Shown here one piece after another: positions 1-6,366 of a DNA stretch of 12,243 nucleotides. This stretch comes from CAZCBN01 sp964496975 (GTDB lineage: Bacteria; Planctomycetota; Phycisphaerae; Phycisphaerales; UBA1924). Numbering within the stretch: position 1 is the first letter of the stretch; every line of letters begins with the position of its first letter. The stretch spans positions 1 to 12,243 of the forward strand of contig CAZCBN010000100.1 of assembly GCA_964496975.1 (NCBI GenBank), written 5' to 3'. Both the position numbers and the translations under genes were made by a program. A model generated the notes under the pieces. The model did no database searches. It was not told where the DNA came from and was given only the letters and a program-made list of their open reading frames with translations.

Positions 1-677
1 GCGCCCACGTCCGCGGCCTTGGTGTAGATGCCGCCGCCCACGCGGGCGAACAGCGCCTGCGTGCTGGCCCCCATGCCGAAGCTCAGCATCACCGTCGTCA
101 GCCCCTGGATGTCGCCCGCGACGCCCGTCGCGTTGAAGACGATGTACCACAGGCTCACGTCGATGATCGCGAAGCCCACCACCGTCAGACCCATCACCGC
201 GCCCGAGCGGAACGCCACGGTCAGCCCGTCGTTCAGGCTCGTCTTCGCCGCGAACGCCGTCCGCGCCGAGGCGTTGGTCGCCATCCGCATGCCGAACCAG
301 CCGCACAGCCCGCTGAGCAGCCCCGCGATCGGCACGCCCAGCATGCTGAACGCCGGCTGGAGCTTCAGCACGCTCAGCAGCCCCAGCACCACGACGAGCA
401 CCACGAACACGCCCGCCACGACCTTGTACTGCCGCGTCAGGTACGCCATCGCGCCCCGGCGCACCGCCTCGGCGATCCGGATCATGTCCGGCTCACCCTC
501 AGACTTCGACAGCACCGACTTGCTGAAGACGAACGCCATCAGCAACGCCGCCAGCCCGCCGAGCGGCGCCAACGCCGTCAACGGCGGGATGTCCGACAAC
601 GCCGACAGAACGAAGGGCACGCGCGGCAGCGCGAGCAGACCGAGATCCAGCGTCTCGACGGGTCCGTGCATGGTCAT
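1..677 (-). CDS. hppA: Membrane-bound ion-translocating pyrophosphatase, N-terminal part (cut by window edge)
   Basis: Encodes the first 225 residues of a membrane pyrophosphatase, which hydrolyses cytoplasmic pyrophosphate and pumps H+ or Na+ across the membrane. The reading frame on the minus strand is open to base 1, so the C-terminal two thirds lie outside the window. Visible family segments are: a hydrophobic first helix (about 36-52); AEAVRRGAMAYLTRQY (69-84); a second helix (about 86-104); WFGMRMATNASARTAFAAK (127-145); AFRSGAVMGLTVVG (155-168); and GASTQALFARVGGGIYTKAADVG (203-225), the last directly preceding the catalytic loop of the family. Start: two in-frame ATGs lie at 677 and 671. 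The upstream one is chosen because GGAAAGG lies about 4 bases before it. The residues that decide K+ dependence and H+ versus Na+ are not in the window, so ion specificity is unknown. Confidence 0.97.
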   Translation of the reverse strand, partial: MTMHGPVETLDLGLLALPRVPFVLSALSDIPPLTALAPLGGLAALLMAFVFSKSVLSKSEGEPDMIRIAEAVRRGAMAYLTRQYKVVAGVFVVLVVVLGLLSVLKLQPAFSMLGVPIAGLLSGLCGWFGMRMATNASARTAFAAKTSLNDGLTVAFRSGAVMGLTVVGFAIIDVSLWYIVFNATGVAGDIQGLTTVMLSFGMGASTQALFARVGGGIYTKAADVG

Positions 678-865
678 AGGCCTTTCCGCGTGCGCCGGGG
701 CAAGCCCCCGGACGAGGGCTACCACAGTAGCGGCCACGCCCACGCGATGCCGCGACCGCCACGCCCCAACACAAAAAAACCTCCACATCCCCACGCCGCC
801 CAACCCGGTCGCGCCGGGCCCGTCCCCCGATCCAAACCCCCGCCCCCCGGCGGCCCGCGGGCGCA

Positions 866-890
866 GAAAAAACCGGGCATGCCGCCCGGC
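866..890 (-). terminator. Leftward intrinsic terminator
   Basis: On the minus strand a 6-bp stem CCGGGC/GCCCGG with a 5-base loop (plus 873-878 / 884-889) is followed directly by six T residues (A-tract at 867-872 on plus). It is oriented to stop minus-strand transcription arriving from rpsU, whose stop is about 360 bases upstream, and would separate rpsU from hppA. The stem is short but very GC-rich. The long gap to rpsU leaves open that it ends some other small transcript. Confidence 0.6.
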
Positions 891-998
891 CTCTCCGCAC
901 CGATCGTCTTGCATCGTCACCAGCCGCCAGCCACCGGCGCCACCCTCGCCTTCCGGCGGGCAAGGGCTCACGGCAATGCTCCCCGCGCCTCCGCCCTC

Positions 999-1138
999 TG
1001 GGTGCCACGGGCATCCTGCCCGTGCCTCTGTGCCTCTGTGCCTCTCGGCCTCCGGGCCTCCGGGCCTCTCGACTTCCGGGCCTCTCGGCCTCCGGGCCTC
1101 TGAGTCTTTGGGTGCCACGGGCATCCTGCCCGTGCCTC
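999..1138. repeat. Compound repeat: octamer tandem array flanked by two identical 30-bp hairpin-bearing copies
   Basis: Bases 999-1028 and 1109-1138 are identical over 30 bp, exactly 110 bp apart. Each contains a near-perfect palindrome, CACGGGCA-TCC-TGCCCGTG (1006-1024 and 1116-1134; 8-bp stem, 3-base loop). Between and partly overlapping them, 1025-1112 reads as 11 consecutive 8-bp units of consensus CCTCYSGG: two CCTCTGTG, two CCTCTCGG, three CCTCCGGG and four variants. The 8-bp period is not a multiple of three, so this is not a coding repeat. From memory, similar hairpin and CCTCTGTG-type sequences recur between genes in planctomycete genomes. That recollection was not checked. Confidence 0.85.
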
Positions 1139-1253
1139 CCCGCCTCAGTCCACCACCCGCGCCCGCCTGCGACCCTCGCTCCCCGCGGCTCGTGCGCAGC
1201 ACATCGCGGCAACAGGGCCAGCGCCGATCGCCCCGGCCCAACGCGCCACCCGC

Positions 1254-1448
1254 TCAGCGGATGACGTCGTCCTTCAGCCGGCGGTTCACGCTCTTGCGCG
1301 CCGCGCGACGGGCCCGCTCCGAGGGCTTCTCGTAAAACTCTTTCCGTTTGATGTCCTTGGTGAGGCCTTCCTTCTCGCACAGCTTCTTGAAGCGCCGCAT
1401 CATCTGCTCGACGCTCTCGCCGCCGCGGGCCTTGATCCGGATCGCCAT
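1254..1448 (-). CDS. rpsU: Small ribosomal subunit protein bS21
   Basis: A 64-residue basic protein matching bS21 along its whole length. It starts MAIRIKARGGESVEQMMRRF, continues with FKKLCEKEGLTKDIKRKEFYE (20-40) and ends in an arginine/lysine-rich helix with KPSERARRAARKSVNRR (41-57). bS21 sits on the 30S platform near the 3' end of 16S rRNA and aids initiation. The start at 1448 is fixed by a perfect AGGAGG four bases upstream and by the family N-terminus; the longer open frame upstream of it is not coding. The gene is transcribed alone, divergent from the NYN-domain gene 274 bases away, with a possible terminator at 866-890. Confidence 0.98.
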   Translation of the reverse strand: MAIRIKARGGESVEQMMRRFKKLCEKEGLTKDIKRKEFYEKPSERARRAARKSVNRRLKDDVIR

Positions 1449-1452
1449 CGAA

Positions 1453-1458
1453 CCTCCT
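1453..1458 (-). promoter_or_regulatory. Shine-Dalgarno of rpsU
   Basis: AGGAGG on the minus strand, four bases before the ATG at 1448. It is the clearest ribosome binding site in the window, and it fixes the short rpsU reading frame over the longer open frame that extends to 1733. Confidence 0.9.
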
Positions 1459-1608
1459 ACCGGGACATGCTCAAAGGAAGCCATCGCACCACGCCGCACA
1501 CCCGCCGCGCAAACGCTGGGCGTGCCCGCCGAACGCCGCGGGGTCAAGAGTAAAGGCACCCGCCGACGCAACGTCCACCGGCCGAACGCGCGAAAGCCAA
1601 CGCCGACT

Positions 1609-1626
1609 GTTCGCAAAAAGTTCGCA
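1609..1626. repeat. Pair of GTTCGCA direct repeats, one helical turn apart
   Basis: GTTCGCA occurs at 1609-1615 and again at 1620-1626, separated by AAAA, giving an 11-bp period. It lies in the 274-bp divergent space between rpsU and the NYN-domain gene, about 160 bases upstream of rpsU and 97 bases upstream of the NYN gene. Same-face direct repeats of this kind are typical of regulator binding sites. Only two copies are seen, so chance is possible. Confidence 0.35.
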
Positions 1627-1722
1627 CAACCGCCGACCCGACCGCCCCATCGCCTACCCTCCGCCGCCCGCCTGCACACGCGCCAGCCGCGCCGCCCGCA
1701 GCTCTGGGCCGGGGGACGCCGG

Positions 1723-2652
1723 GTGATCATCATTGACGCCTACAACGTCCTCCACCAAACCGGGGTCCTGCCCCCCCGGCTCGCCGGGATGGAAGTCCCC
1801 GGCCTCATCCGCCTGATCGGCACCAGCCGCTACGCCCGCGAACGCATCACCATCGTCTGCGACGGCGGCGGCGGCACCACCGCCAGCGGGGCGAGTCGCG
1901 GGCTCGTTCGTGTTTTGTTCAGTGGCCACGACGCCGAAGCCGATGACCTGATCGAGGGGTTGATCGACCGCTTCGGCCACGGCGGGGCCCTCACCGTCGT
2001 CAGCAGCGACAAGCGCCTGCGGCGCGCCGCCCGGCGACGCGGGGCCGAGTCCGTCGAAAGCGGGGACTTCCTCCGCCAACTCGCCGCCGACGCCGACCGC
2101 GCCGCCCGCGGCCAGCTCCCGGCCTTCGCGACCGCGATCCCCCTGGACCGGTACTCGGTGGACCACTGGTTGCACGAGTTCGGCCTCCCGGCCCCCGAAA
2201 CGCGGGGTGCCTCGGCCGCGAGCGCCCCGCCCCCGCCCGTTTCACCGGCCGGTCCCGACGCTCCGCCGCCGCGCGCGCCCGGGCTTCGACCATCGCCGCG
2301 CCGTGCCGCGTCGGAGCTCCGGGCCCATACCGGGGGGGCGAAGCCCTTCGGCGAGCGGTTGACCGTGCCCATCGTGCCGCTGCACCGCATGCCGCCGGCG
2401 GCCTCCCCGCAACCGGTTGCGCCGACGCCCATCCCGCCGCCCGACGTGCCCGCGATCGTCCCACCGTCACCGCCATACGCGGCGCCACACGCGGCGCCGC
2501 CGGTGGCCCCGGTGCCCGCGGGCGAGATTGACCCCGTGCTCGTGCGGGCCCTGCAAGAGTGGGGGACTTCGCTCCGGCTGGACGATCTGGACATGCGGCG
2601 ATGGGTGCCGACGGCCAGACCCCTGACCGACGCCCAGCGACGCCGCCGCTGA
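1723..2652 (+). CDS. NYN/PIN-like (YacP-type) nuclease-domain protein with proline-rich linker
   Basis: A 309-residue protein. Residues 1-170 resemble the NYN domain of YacP-like proteins, a PIN-fold group of predicted metal-dependent RNA nucleases. The acidic positions expected for the metal site are visible: D5 in IIIDAYN, D47 in IVCDGGG, E72 and D74/D75 in AEADDLIE, and D96 in VVSSDKRLRRAARRRG. A proline/alanine-rich low-complexity linker follows (about 185-275). A C-terminal helix-like segment ends the protein (about 269-300: DPVLVRALQEW, then LRLDDLDMRRWVP). The GTG start at 1723 is chosen because the core beta strand IIIDAYN begins immediately after it and GGGGGA lies seven bases upstream; an in-frame extension further upstream has no domain resemblance. 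The lipoprotein gene follows after 14 bases, suggesting co-transcription. Nuclease activity is inferred from family and not shown. Confidence 0.88.
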   Translation: MIIIDAYNVLHQTGVLPPRLAGMEVPGLIRLIGTSRYARERITIVCDGGGGTTASGASRGLVRVLFSGHDAEADDLIEGLIDRFGHGGALTVVSSDKRLRRAARRRGAESVESGDFLRQLAADADRAARGQLPAFATAIPLDRYSVDHWLHEFGLPAPETRGASAASAPPPPVSPAGPDAPPPRAPGLRPSPRRAASELRAHTGGAKPFGERLTVPIVPLHRMPPAASPQPVAPTPIPPPDVPAIVPPSPPYAAPHAAPPVAPVPAGEIDPVLVRALQEWGTSLRLDDLDMRRWVPTARPLTDAQRRRR

Positions 2653-2666
2653 GGGAGCGCCGATCG

Positions 2667-3143
2667 ATGCCAGATGATGCCCCGAGTCGCGGCGCGGGCC
2701 GCCGCCGGACCGACGCGGCGTGGGCGCCCAAGGCCCGGTTCTCCCGCGTGGCGCTGCTGCTGTGCGCCGCGGCGGCCCTCGCGCCCGCGTCGTGCGGCGG
2801 CCGGCGCAGCGTGGACTGGCAAGGCGAGCGGAAGATCCTGTCGACCTACTCCGGGGGCCGGCTCTACGCCGACCTGCCGAGGGGCGTGACGACCCACGCC
2901 ATCATGGCCGCGGGGGAGTCCGCGCTGGCGCACCGCGGCTACACCATCGCCCGGCGCGAGGCCACGGCCGACCGGGCGGTGCTGGTCGCCTTGCCGCCCG
3001 ACCCGAGGCTCGGGCAGCGCGTGACGAACCGGGGCCGCGTGCTGCGCGAGGGGGCGACCTTGGAGATCCGCTTTGACCCGTGGGGCAACGACACGGCAAG
3101 CCGCGAGATCGCCGAATCCATGCTGACGCTGATGTCGCTCTAG
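2667..3143 (+). CDS. Small DUF3568-like predicted lipoprotein
   Basis: A 158-residue protein. A basic N-terminus (about 1-27) leads to a hydrophobic stretch (28-40) ending in ALAPASC, with C43 as a possible lipid-modified cysteine. The lipobox is poor because proline, not a branched or aliphatic residue, is at -3. The mature part has the layout I associate with DUF3568-type proteins: an alpha helix with ALAHRGYTIARRE (86-98), a strand pair, then LEIRFDPWGNDTASREIAESM (132-152), where the family has a conserved IR-G-xGD-xxS-xxI signature. Start: ATG at 2667, with GGGAG nine bases upstream. It lies 14 bases after the NYN gene and ends four bases before the convergent FkbM gene. Function is unknown; export to the cell envelope is inferred. 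Confidence 0.72.
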   Translation: MPDDAPSRGAGRRRTDAAWAPKARFSRVALLLCAAAALAPASCGGRRSVDWQGERKILSTYSGGRLYADLPRGVTTHAIMAAGESALAHRGYTIARREATADRAVLVALPPDPRLGQRVTNRGRVLREGATLEIRFDPWGNDTASREIAESMLTLMSL

Positions 3144-3147
3144 CCGC

Positions 3148-4092
3148 TCAGGCCGGCATTTCCGCGTGCACCGGCGGCGAGCCGGGCTGGTCCTCGCCCC
3201 GGTCGGCCTGGTGCAGCAGGAGCCGCGCGCGGTCCAGCACGGCCGGCTCGTCGGCGCGGGCGAGGATGCGGTTGTACGCGATGAACCCGGCCGTGCGGTA
3301 TCCCCGGGCGTGCAGGTGCACGGCGACGGGCGTGTCGCCCCCGCCCGCCATGTCTTCGACGATGAGCAGCTTGGGCCGGTAGCGGTCAAGGTCAAAGCCC
3401 TGGAACGCGCTCACCTCGTGGCCCTCCACGTCCAGCACCACGGCGTGGATCGGCCCGCGGTGGCCCGCGCCGCCGGGGCCCGACCCCCCGCCCTCCGCCA
3501 GCAACGCGTCGAGCGTGCGCACGGGGACGTGCACGATGCTCGCGTCGCCCTCGCCCCGGCGTCCGCCGGCGGTCGCGGCCTCTCCGTCGGCCAGCCCGGA
3601 GCAGAGCTCGTGGCTGTGCCGGCCCGGTGCCCCGCGGCGCAGCGGCAGCGTGTCCGGGGCCCCGGGGCTGGAGAGCGCGGCCTGCACCACGCGGCTCCCC
3701 GGGCGGCAGGCCCGGGCCTGCTCGGCGCGATCGGGCAGCGGCTCCACCAGCAGCCCGCGCCAGCCCATCGCCTCCAGCGCGTAGGTGTTGGCGTAGAAAT
3801 AGCCGTCGAACGCGCCGGCCTCGATGAAGAAGCCGTCGCGCACGCCCGGGAACATCGCCGCGATGAACATGTCCTCGCCGTGCTGGGCGCGGAACTCGCA
3901 GGCGAACCGCGTGGGCCGCTGCGAGGCCAGCTCGGCCCACGCCGCGGCGAGCAGGTTGTGCGTCAGGTTCGCCGAGACGCGCACGCGCTCGATGCGGCGG
4001 CGCAGCGCCCGGTGCCGGCGGTGCTGCACGATGCCCAGCACCAGGGCGATGACCAGCGCGGCGACGGAGAGCAGGGTGGGCAGCATCGGCAT
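3148..4092 (-). CDS. FkbM-family methyltransferase with N-terminal membrane anchor
   Basis: A 314-residue protein. Residues 6-22 form a hydrophobic segment followed by a strongly basic stretch (HRRHRALRRRIERVRV, 24-39), fitting an inside-anchored single-span protein. The SAM-dependent FkbM core follows: FRAQHGEDMFIA (67-78); motif I FFIEAGAFDGYFYANT (88-103); LLVEPLP (114-120); VVQAALSS (135-142); and VVLDVEGHEVSAFQGFD (218-234), with D221, E223 and E226. FkbM enzymes O-methylate sugars, lipids or polyketides; the substrate here is unknown, but the neighbouring GT2 and GT10 genes point to a surface glycan. Two in-frame ATGs (4092, 4086) are possible starts with no clear Shine-Dalgarno, and a GTG further upstream cannot be excluded. 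The much longer open frame running to 5826 is an artefact overlapping the GT2 and GT10 genes. Confidence 0.9.
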   Translation of the reverse strand: MPMLPTLLSVAALVIALVLGIVQHRRHRALRRRIERVRVSANLTHNLLAAAWAELASQRPTRFACEFRAQHGEDMFIAAMFPGVRDGFFIEAGAFDGYFYANTYALEAMGWRGLLVEPLPDRAEQARACRPGSRVVQAALSSPGAPDTLPLRRGAPGRHSHELCSGLADGEAATAGGRRGEGDASIVHVPVRTLDALLAEGGGSGPGGAGHRGPIHAVVLDVEGHEVSAFQGFDLDRYRPKLLIVEDMAGGGDTPVAVHLHARGYRTAGFIAYNRILARADEPAVLDRARLLLHQADRGEDQPGSPPVHAEMPA

Positions 4093-4192
4093 GGGCCGCG
4101 GAATGTACCCTGCCACCCCGCCCCGTGCCGACCGGGCCGATACCGATCCGCCCCGGGCCGATTCGTCACAAGCCGGACGCGAAGCCCCGACC

Positions 4193-5215
4193 ATGCCGAC
4201 GCCAACGCCTGCCGATGGAGCGCCCCCCGATGCACCGCCCGCGTTCGCGGTGCACGCGGTCGTCATCGCGTACAACGCGGGCCCGTGGCTGGGCGAGGCG
4301 ATCGCGAGCCTCGCGGGCGCAGACTGGGTCACCCGGCTCATCGTGGTGGACGACGGCTCGGCCCTGCCCGTGGCGCAGTCGCACGGCGACGACCTCGCGC
4401 GGCTGGGCGAACGGGCCACGCTCATCCGCCAGAGCAACGGGGGCGAGAGCGCGGCCCGCAACACCGGCATTGCCGCGAGCCTTTCCCTTGCAGAGAAGGC
4501 CGACCCCGCGGGCCGAGCGACGTGGCTGCTGTTTGTCGACGCCGACGACTGGCTCCACCCCGAGGCGATCAACGCCCTGCGCGCGGCCCACGCGCGCGGG
4601 TGCCACGCCGTCGTGGGGGCCAAGCTGGAGGTGTCGCCCGGCGGCGCGGAGCGGCTGCGTGAGCCGCCCGAGGCGTGGCGCGATGGGCCGCTGCCGCGGT
4701 CGGCCGATGTGCTGCGGTTTCTCGCGGTGTTTGCCGCCACGGGTCTTGCGGTGCGGCACGATGCGCTGCGCGACGCGGCGCTGCGACTGCCCGTCGGCAC
4801 GCTGTGGGACGAGTCGATCCGCGTGGGGCCCGACATCGAGTTTTTGTACCGGCTCGCCCGGCTCGGCGAAACGCCCGTCGGCACGCGCGTCTTTGTGAGC
4901 GCCCGCCCCACCGTGCGGTACCGCAAGCACGACACCGGGGCCAATCTTTCCGGCTGGAAAAACCTGCTCCGCCGCGTGGAGGGCTTTGCGACGCTCTCGC
5001 GCCGCCACGCCTCGCCCGAGGTCGACGCGCTGCTCGAGCACCAGGCCCGCTGGCTCGCGAACCAGGTCGCCAAGCACGCGACCGACCCGGCGGCCTGGCG
5101 CACGCTCGCGACGCTGTCGCGGGAACAAGGCTGGCGGCTGCCGGTGAAGGCGCGTGTGCGGTGGCTGGGGCGGTGGCTGCGGCGCTCGCTCGTCGGCGGT
5201 GCGGGGCGCGGGTGA
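4193..5215 (+). CDS. Glycosyltransferase family 2 protein
   Basis: A 340-residue predicted cytoplasmic GT-A glycosyltransferase. After a proline-rich leader (1-18), the nucleotide-sugar-binding fold shows AVVIAYNAGPWLGEAIASL (22-40), LIVVDDGS (49-56), the characteristic IRQSNGGESAARNTGI (78-93) and the DXD-type metal/nucleotide motif LLFVDADDWLHP (112-123; D116, D118, D119). The remainder is consistent with a GT2 acceptor half, including FLYRLARLGE. No transmembrane segment is visible. ATG at 4193 is used; the Shine-Dalgarno is weak. It is divergent from the FkbM methyltransferase (100 bases between starts) and convergent with the GT10 gene, suggesting that the three act on the same glycan. 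Donor and acceptor cannot be told from sequence. Confidence 0.93.
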   Translation: MPTPTPADGAPPDAPPAFAVHAVVIAYNAGPWLGEAIASLAGADWVTRLIVVDDGSALPVAQSHGDDLARLGERATLIRQSNGGESAARNTGIAASLSLAEKADPAGRATWLLFVDADDWLHPEAINALRAAHARGCHAVVGAKLEVSPGGAERLREPPEAWRDGPLPRSADVLRFLAVFAATGLAVRHDALRDAALRLPVGTLWDESIRVGPDIEFLYRLARLGETPVGTRVFVSARPTVRYRKHDTGANLSGWKNLLRRVEGFATLSRRHASPEVDALLEHQARWLANQVAKHATDPAAWRTLATLSREQGWRLPVKARVRWLGRWLRRSLVGGAGRG

Positions 5216-5230
5216 GGCCGCGGGGGTGCG

Positions 5231-5263
5231 TTGGCGGTGTGTTGGCGCTGTGTCGGCGGTGTG
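5231..5263. repeat. 11-bp imperfect tandem repeat, three units
   Basis: TTGGCGGTGTG (5231-5241), TTGGCGCTGTG (5242-5252) and TCGGCGGTGTG (5253-5263) lie head to tail in the 70-bp space between the convergent GT2 and GT10 genes. It has no T-tract and does not look like a terminator. It may be simple slippage-derived DNA. Confidence 0.7.
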
Positions 5264-5285
5264 CTGGAGTTGACGGGCCGGTCGT

Positions 5286-6329
5286 TCAGGCGGGGGCGAT
5301 CACGCCCGCGGCCCACTCGACCAATCGCAGCTCGTGCAGAATGCGGCGTCGGGCCTCGGCGATCGCGTCGAGGCGCGAGGCCCAGAGCGTCGCGGCGTGG
5401 GCCGTCGCGTGGCGCACGATGTCTAGCGCCGCGTCGGGGCAGGCGTTGGGGCCGGTATCTGGGTCCGCATGTGGGTCCGCATGTGGGTCCGGCCCCGCGA
5501 TGTCCGGCAGGCGGATGAACGCCTCGGGCGGGATCATCGCGTCCGCCGCGGCCGAGCCGTGGTAGATCGGCAGCGACCAGCAGAGCAGGGCATCCCAGAG
5601 CTTTTCCGTCACATAGTGCTCGCCCGCGGCGGAGTTTTCGATCACCAGCGAGAGCAGCGCGGGCCGCAGCGCCGAGGCCTTGCTCCGCACCGGGCCCAAA
5701 CCCTGCAGCGCGGCCGGCAGCCCGCGGCCGAACAGGTGCATCGGCACGCCCGCGCGGCGGACGCGCTCGATGAAGCCGAGCCGTGCGCGGTGCCCCGGCA
5801 GGTGCGTCGTGCCGCTGGTGACGCACGCGAGGGTGATGGGCTTGCGATCGGCGTGCGGCGGCGCCTCGGCCCGCAGCGCGGCGAGCGGGTCATCGAGCGT
5901 CCACACCGCCGGCAGGCGGACGGGATGCGTCGCCCGCGCATCGGGTCCGAAGACGCGGGCCGCGTATCGCCGCGTGACGGCCCACCACGCGTCGCTGAAG
6001 GCCTCGCTCGGCTCGTACACCAGGGCGGTGATGTCGTCGCGCGTGCGGCCCGTGCCGTCGAGCAACGCCCGCCACGCGTGCTCGGCCCACAGCGCGTCCC
6101 ACGTGCCGCGGCGACGCGCGAGCCAGCGGGCGGGACCGTTGCGCGGCTTGGGCCGGCCCCGCCCGTCGATGGGCGGGGGCAGGACGAGCCAGTGCGGCGC
6201 GGCCCGATCGCGCGGCCTCAGGCGCAGGTGGCGGTGCTCGCCCATCGGGCCGTCGCACTGGTTGAAGAGCGCGTCGGCGGAGTCGTCGCCGAAGATGAAG
6301 ACGCCGGTGTCGGCGACGACGGGGTTCAT
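5286..6329 (-). CDS. Glycosyltransferase family 10 (fucosyltransferase-like) protein
   Basis: A 347-residue protein recognised by the C-terminal GT10 donor-binding signature: LSLVIENSAAGEHYVTEKLW (226-245), DALLCWSLPIYHG (246-258) and a following PPEAFIRL (267-274). This matches the alpha-1,3/1,4-fucosyltransferase pattern EN-x-x-x-YxTEK-l-da-l-x-PIY-G, with E231, N232, Y239, E242 and K243 kept. The N-terminal half fits a poorly conserved acceptor domain. An unusual acidic/proline repeat DPHADPHADPDTGPN (281-295) follows the signature, from a 12-bp DNA repeat. Start: ATG at 6329; no Shine-Dalgarno is visible, so the start is uncertain. The gene begins 37 bases after citrate synthase on the same strand and could be read through from it. 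GDP-fucose use is a family expectation; other deoxyhexoses are possible. Confidence 0.85.
   Translation of the reverse strand: MNPVVADTGVFIFGDDSADALFNQCDGPMGEHRHLRLRPRDRAAPHWLVLPPPIDGRGRPKPRNGPARWLARRRGTWDALWAEHAWRALLDGTGRTRDDITALVYEPSEAFSDAWWAVTRRYAARVFGPDARATHPVRLPAVWTLDDPLAALRAEAPPHADRKPITLACVTSGTTHLPGHRARLGFIERVRRAGVPMHLFGRGLPAALQGLGPVRSKASALRPALLSLVIENSAAGEHYVTEKLWDALLCWSLPIYHGSAAADAMIPPEAFIRLPDIAGPDPHADPHADPDTGPNACPDAALDIVRHATAHAATLWASRLDAIAEARRRILHELRLVEWAAGVIAPA
5461..5491. repeat. 12-bp in-frame tandem repeat inside the GT10 gene
   Basis: GGGTCCGCATGT is repeated exactly at 5461-5472 and 5473-5484, with a partial third unit to 5491. The 12-bp period keeps frame and encodes repeated Asp-Pro-His-Ala in the GT10 protein (about 281-290). 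Gain or loss of units would change protein length without a frameshift. Confidence 0.85.
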
Positions 6330-6366
6330 GCGGTGTTGGGGGGTGGCGCCGGCCGGCCGCCCGGGC

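Larger units (their letters stand above)
678..1253. other. Gene-free region between hppA and rpsU
   Basis: About 576 bases with no credible coding sequence. The long open frames here are proline/arginine-rich low-complexity products of high GC and have no family resemblance. The stretch holds a leftward intrinsic terminator (866-890) and a compound repeat (999-1138). It also has an A7 run at 773-779 with no adjacent hairpin. The hppA promoter should lie at its left end and the 3' untranslated region of rpsU at its right end, but I could not place a convincing promoter. Confidence 0.7.

Noticed and set aside
773..779. A7 run as a second leftward terminator before hppA
   Set aside because: The nearest hairpin on the required side is about 20 bases away, too far for an intrinsic terminator.
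999..1138. Possible CRISPR array
   Set aside because: Only two 30-bp copies occur, the material between them is itself an 8-bp tandem repeat and not unique spacers, and no cas gene is near.
28..1335. 435-codon plus-strand open frame at the left end
   Set aside because: It is antisense to hppA and then runs into low-complexity Pro/Ser/Arg sequence over the repeat; no domain is visible.
4132..4162. CCGGGCCGAT direct repeat pair, 21 bp apart, in the FkbM-GT2 divergent gap
   Set aside because: It could be an operator, but such GC-rich 10-mers recur easily at this composition and only two copies are present.
3148..5826. Very long minus-strand open frame covering FkbM, GT2 and GT10 regions
   Set aside because: Only its C-terminal part (from 4092) has family motifs. 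The rest is antisense to clear GT2 sequence and overlaps the GT10 gene in another frame; it stays open because of high GC.
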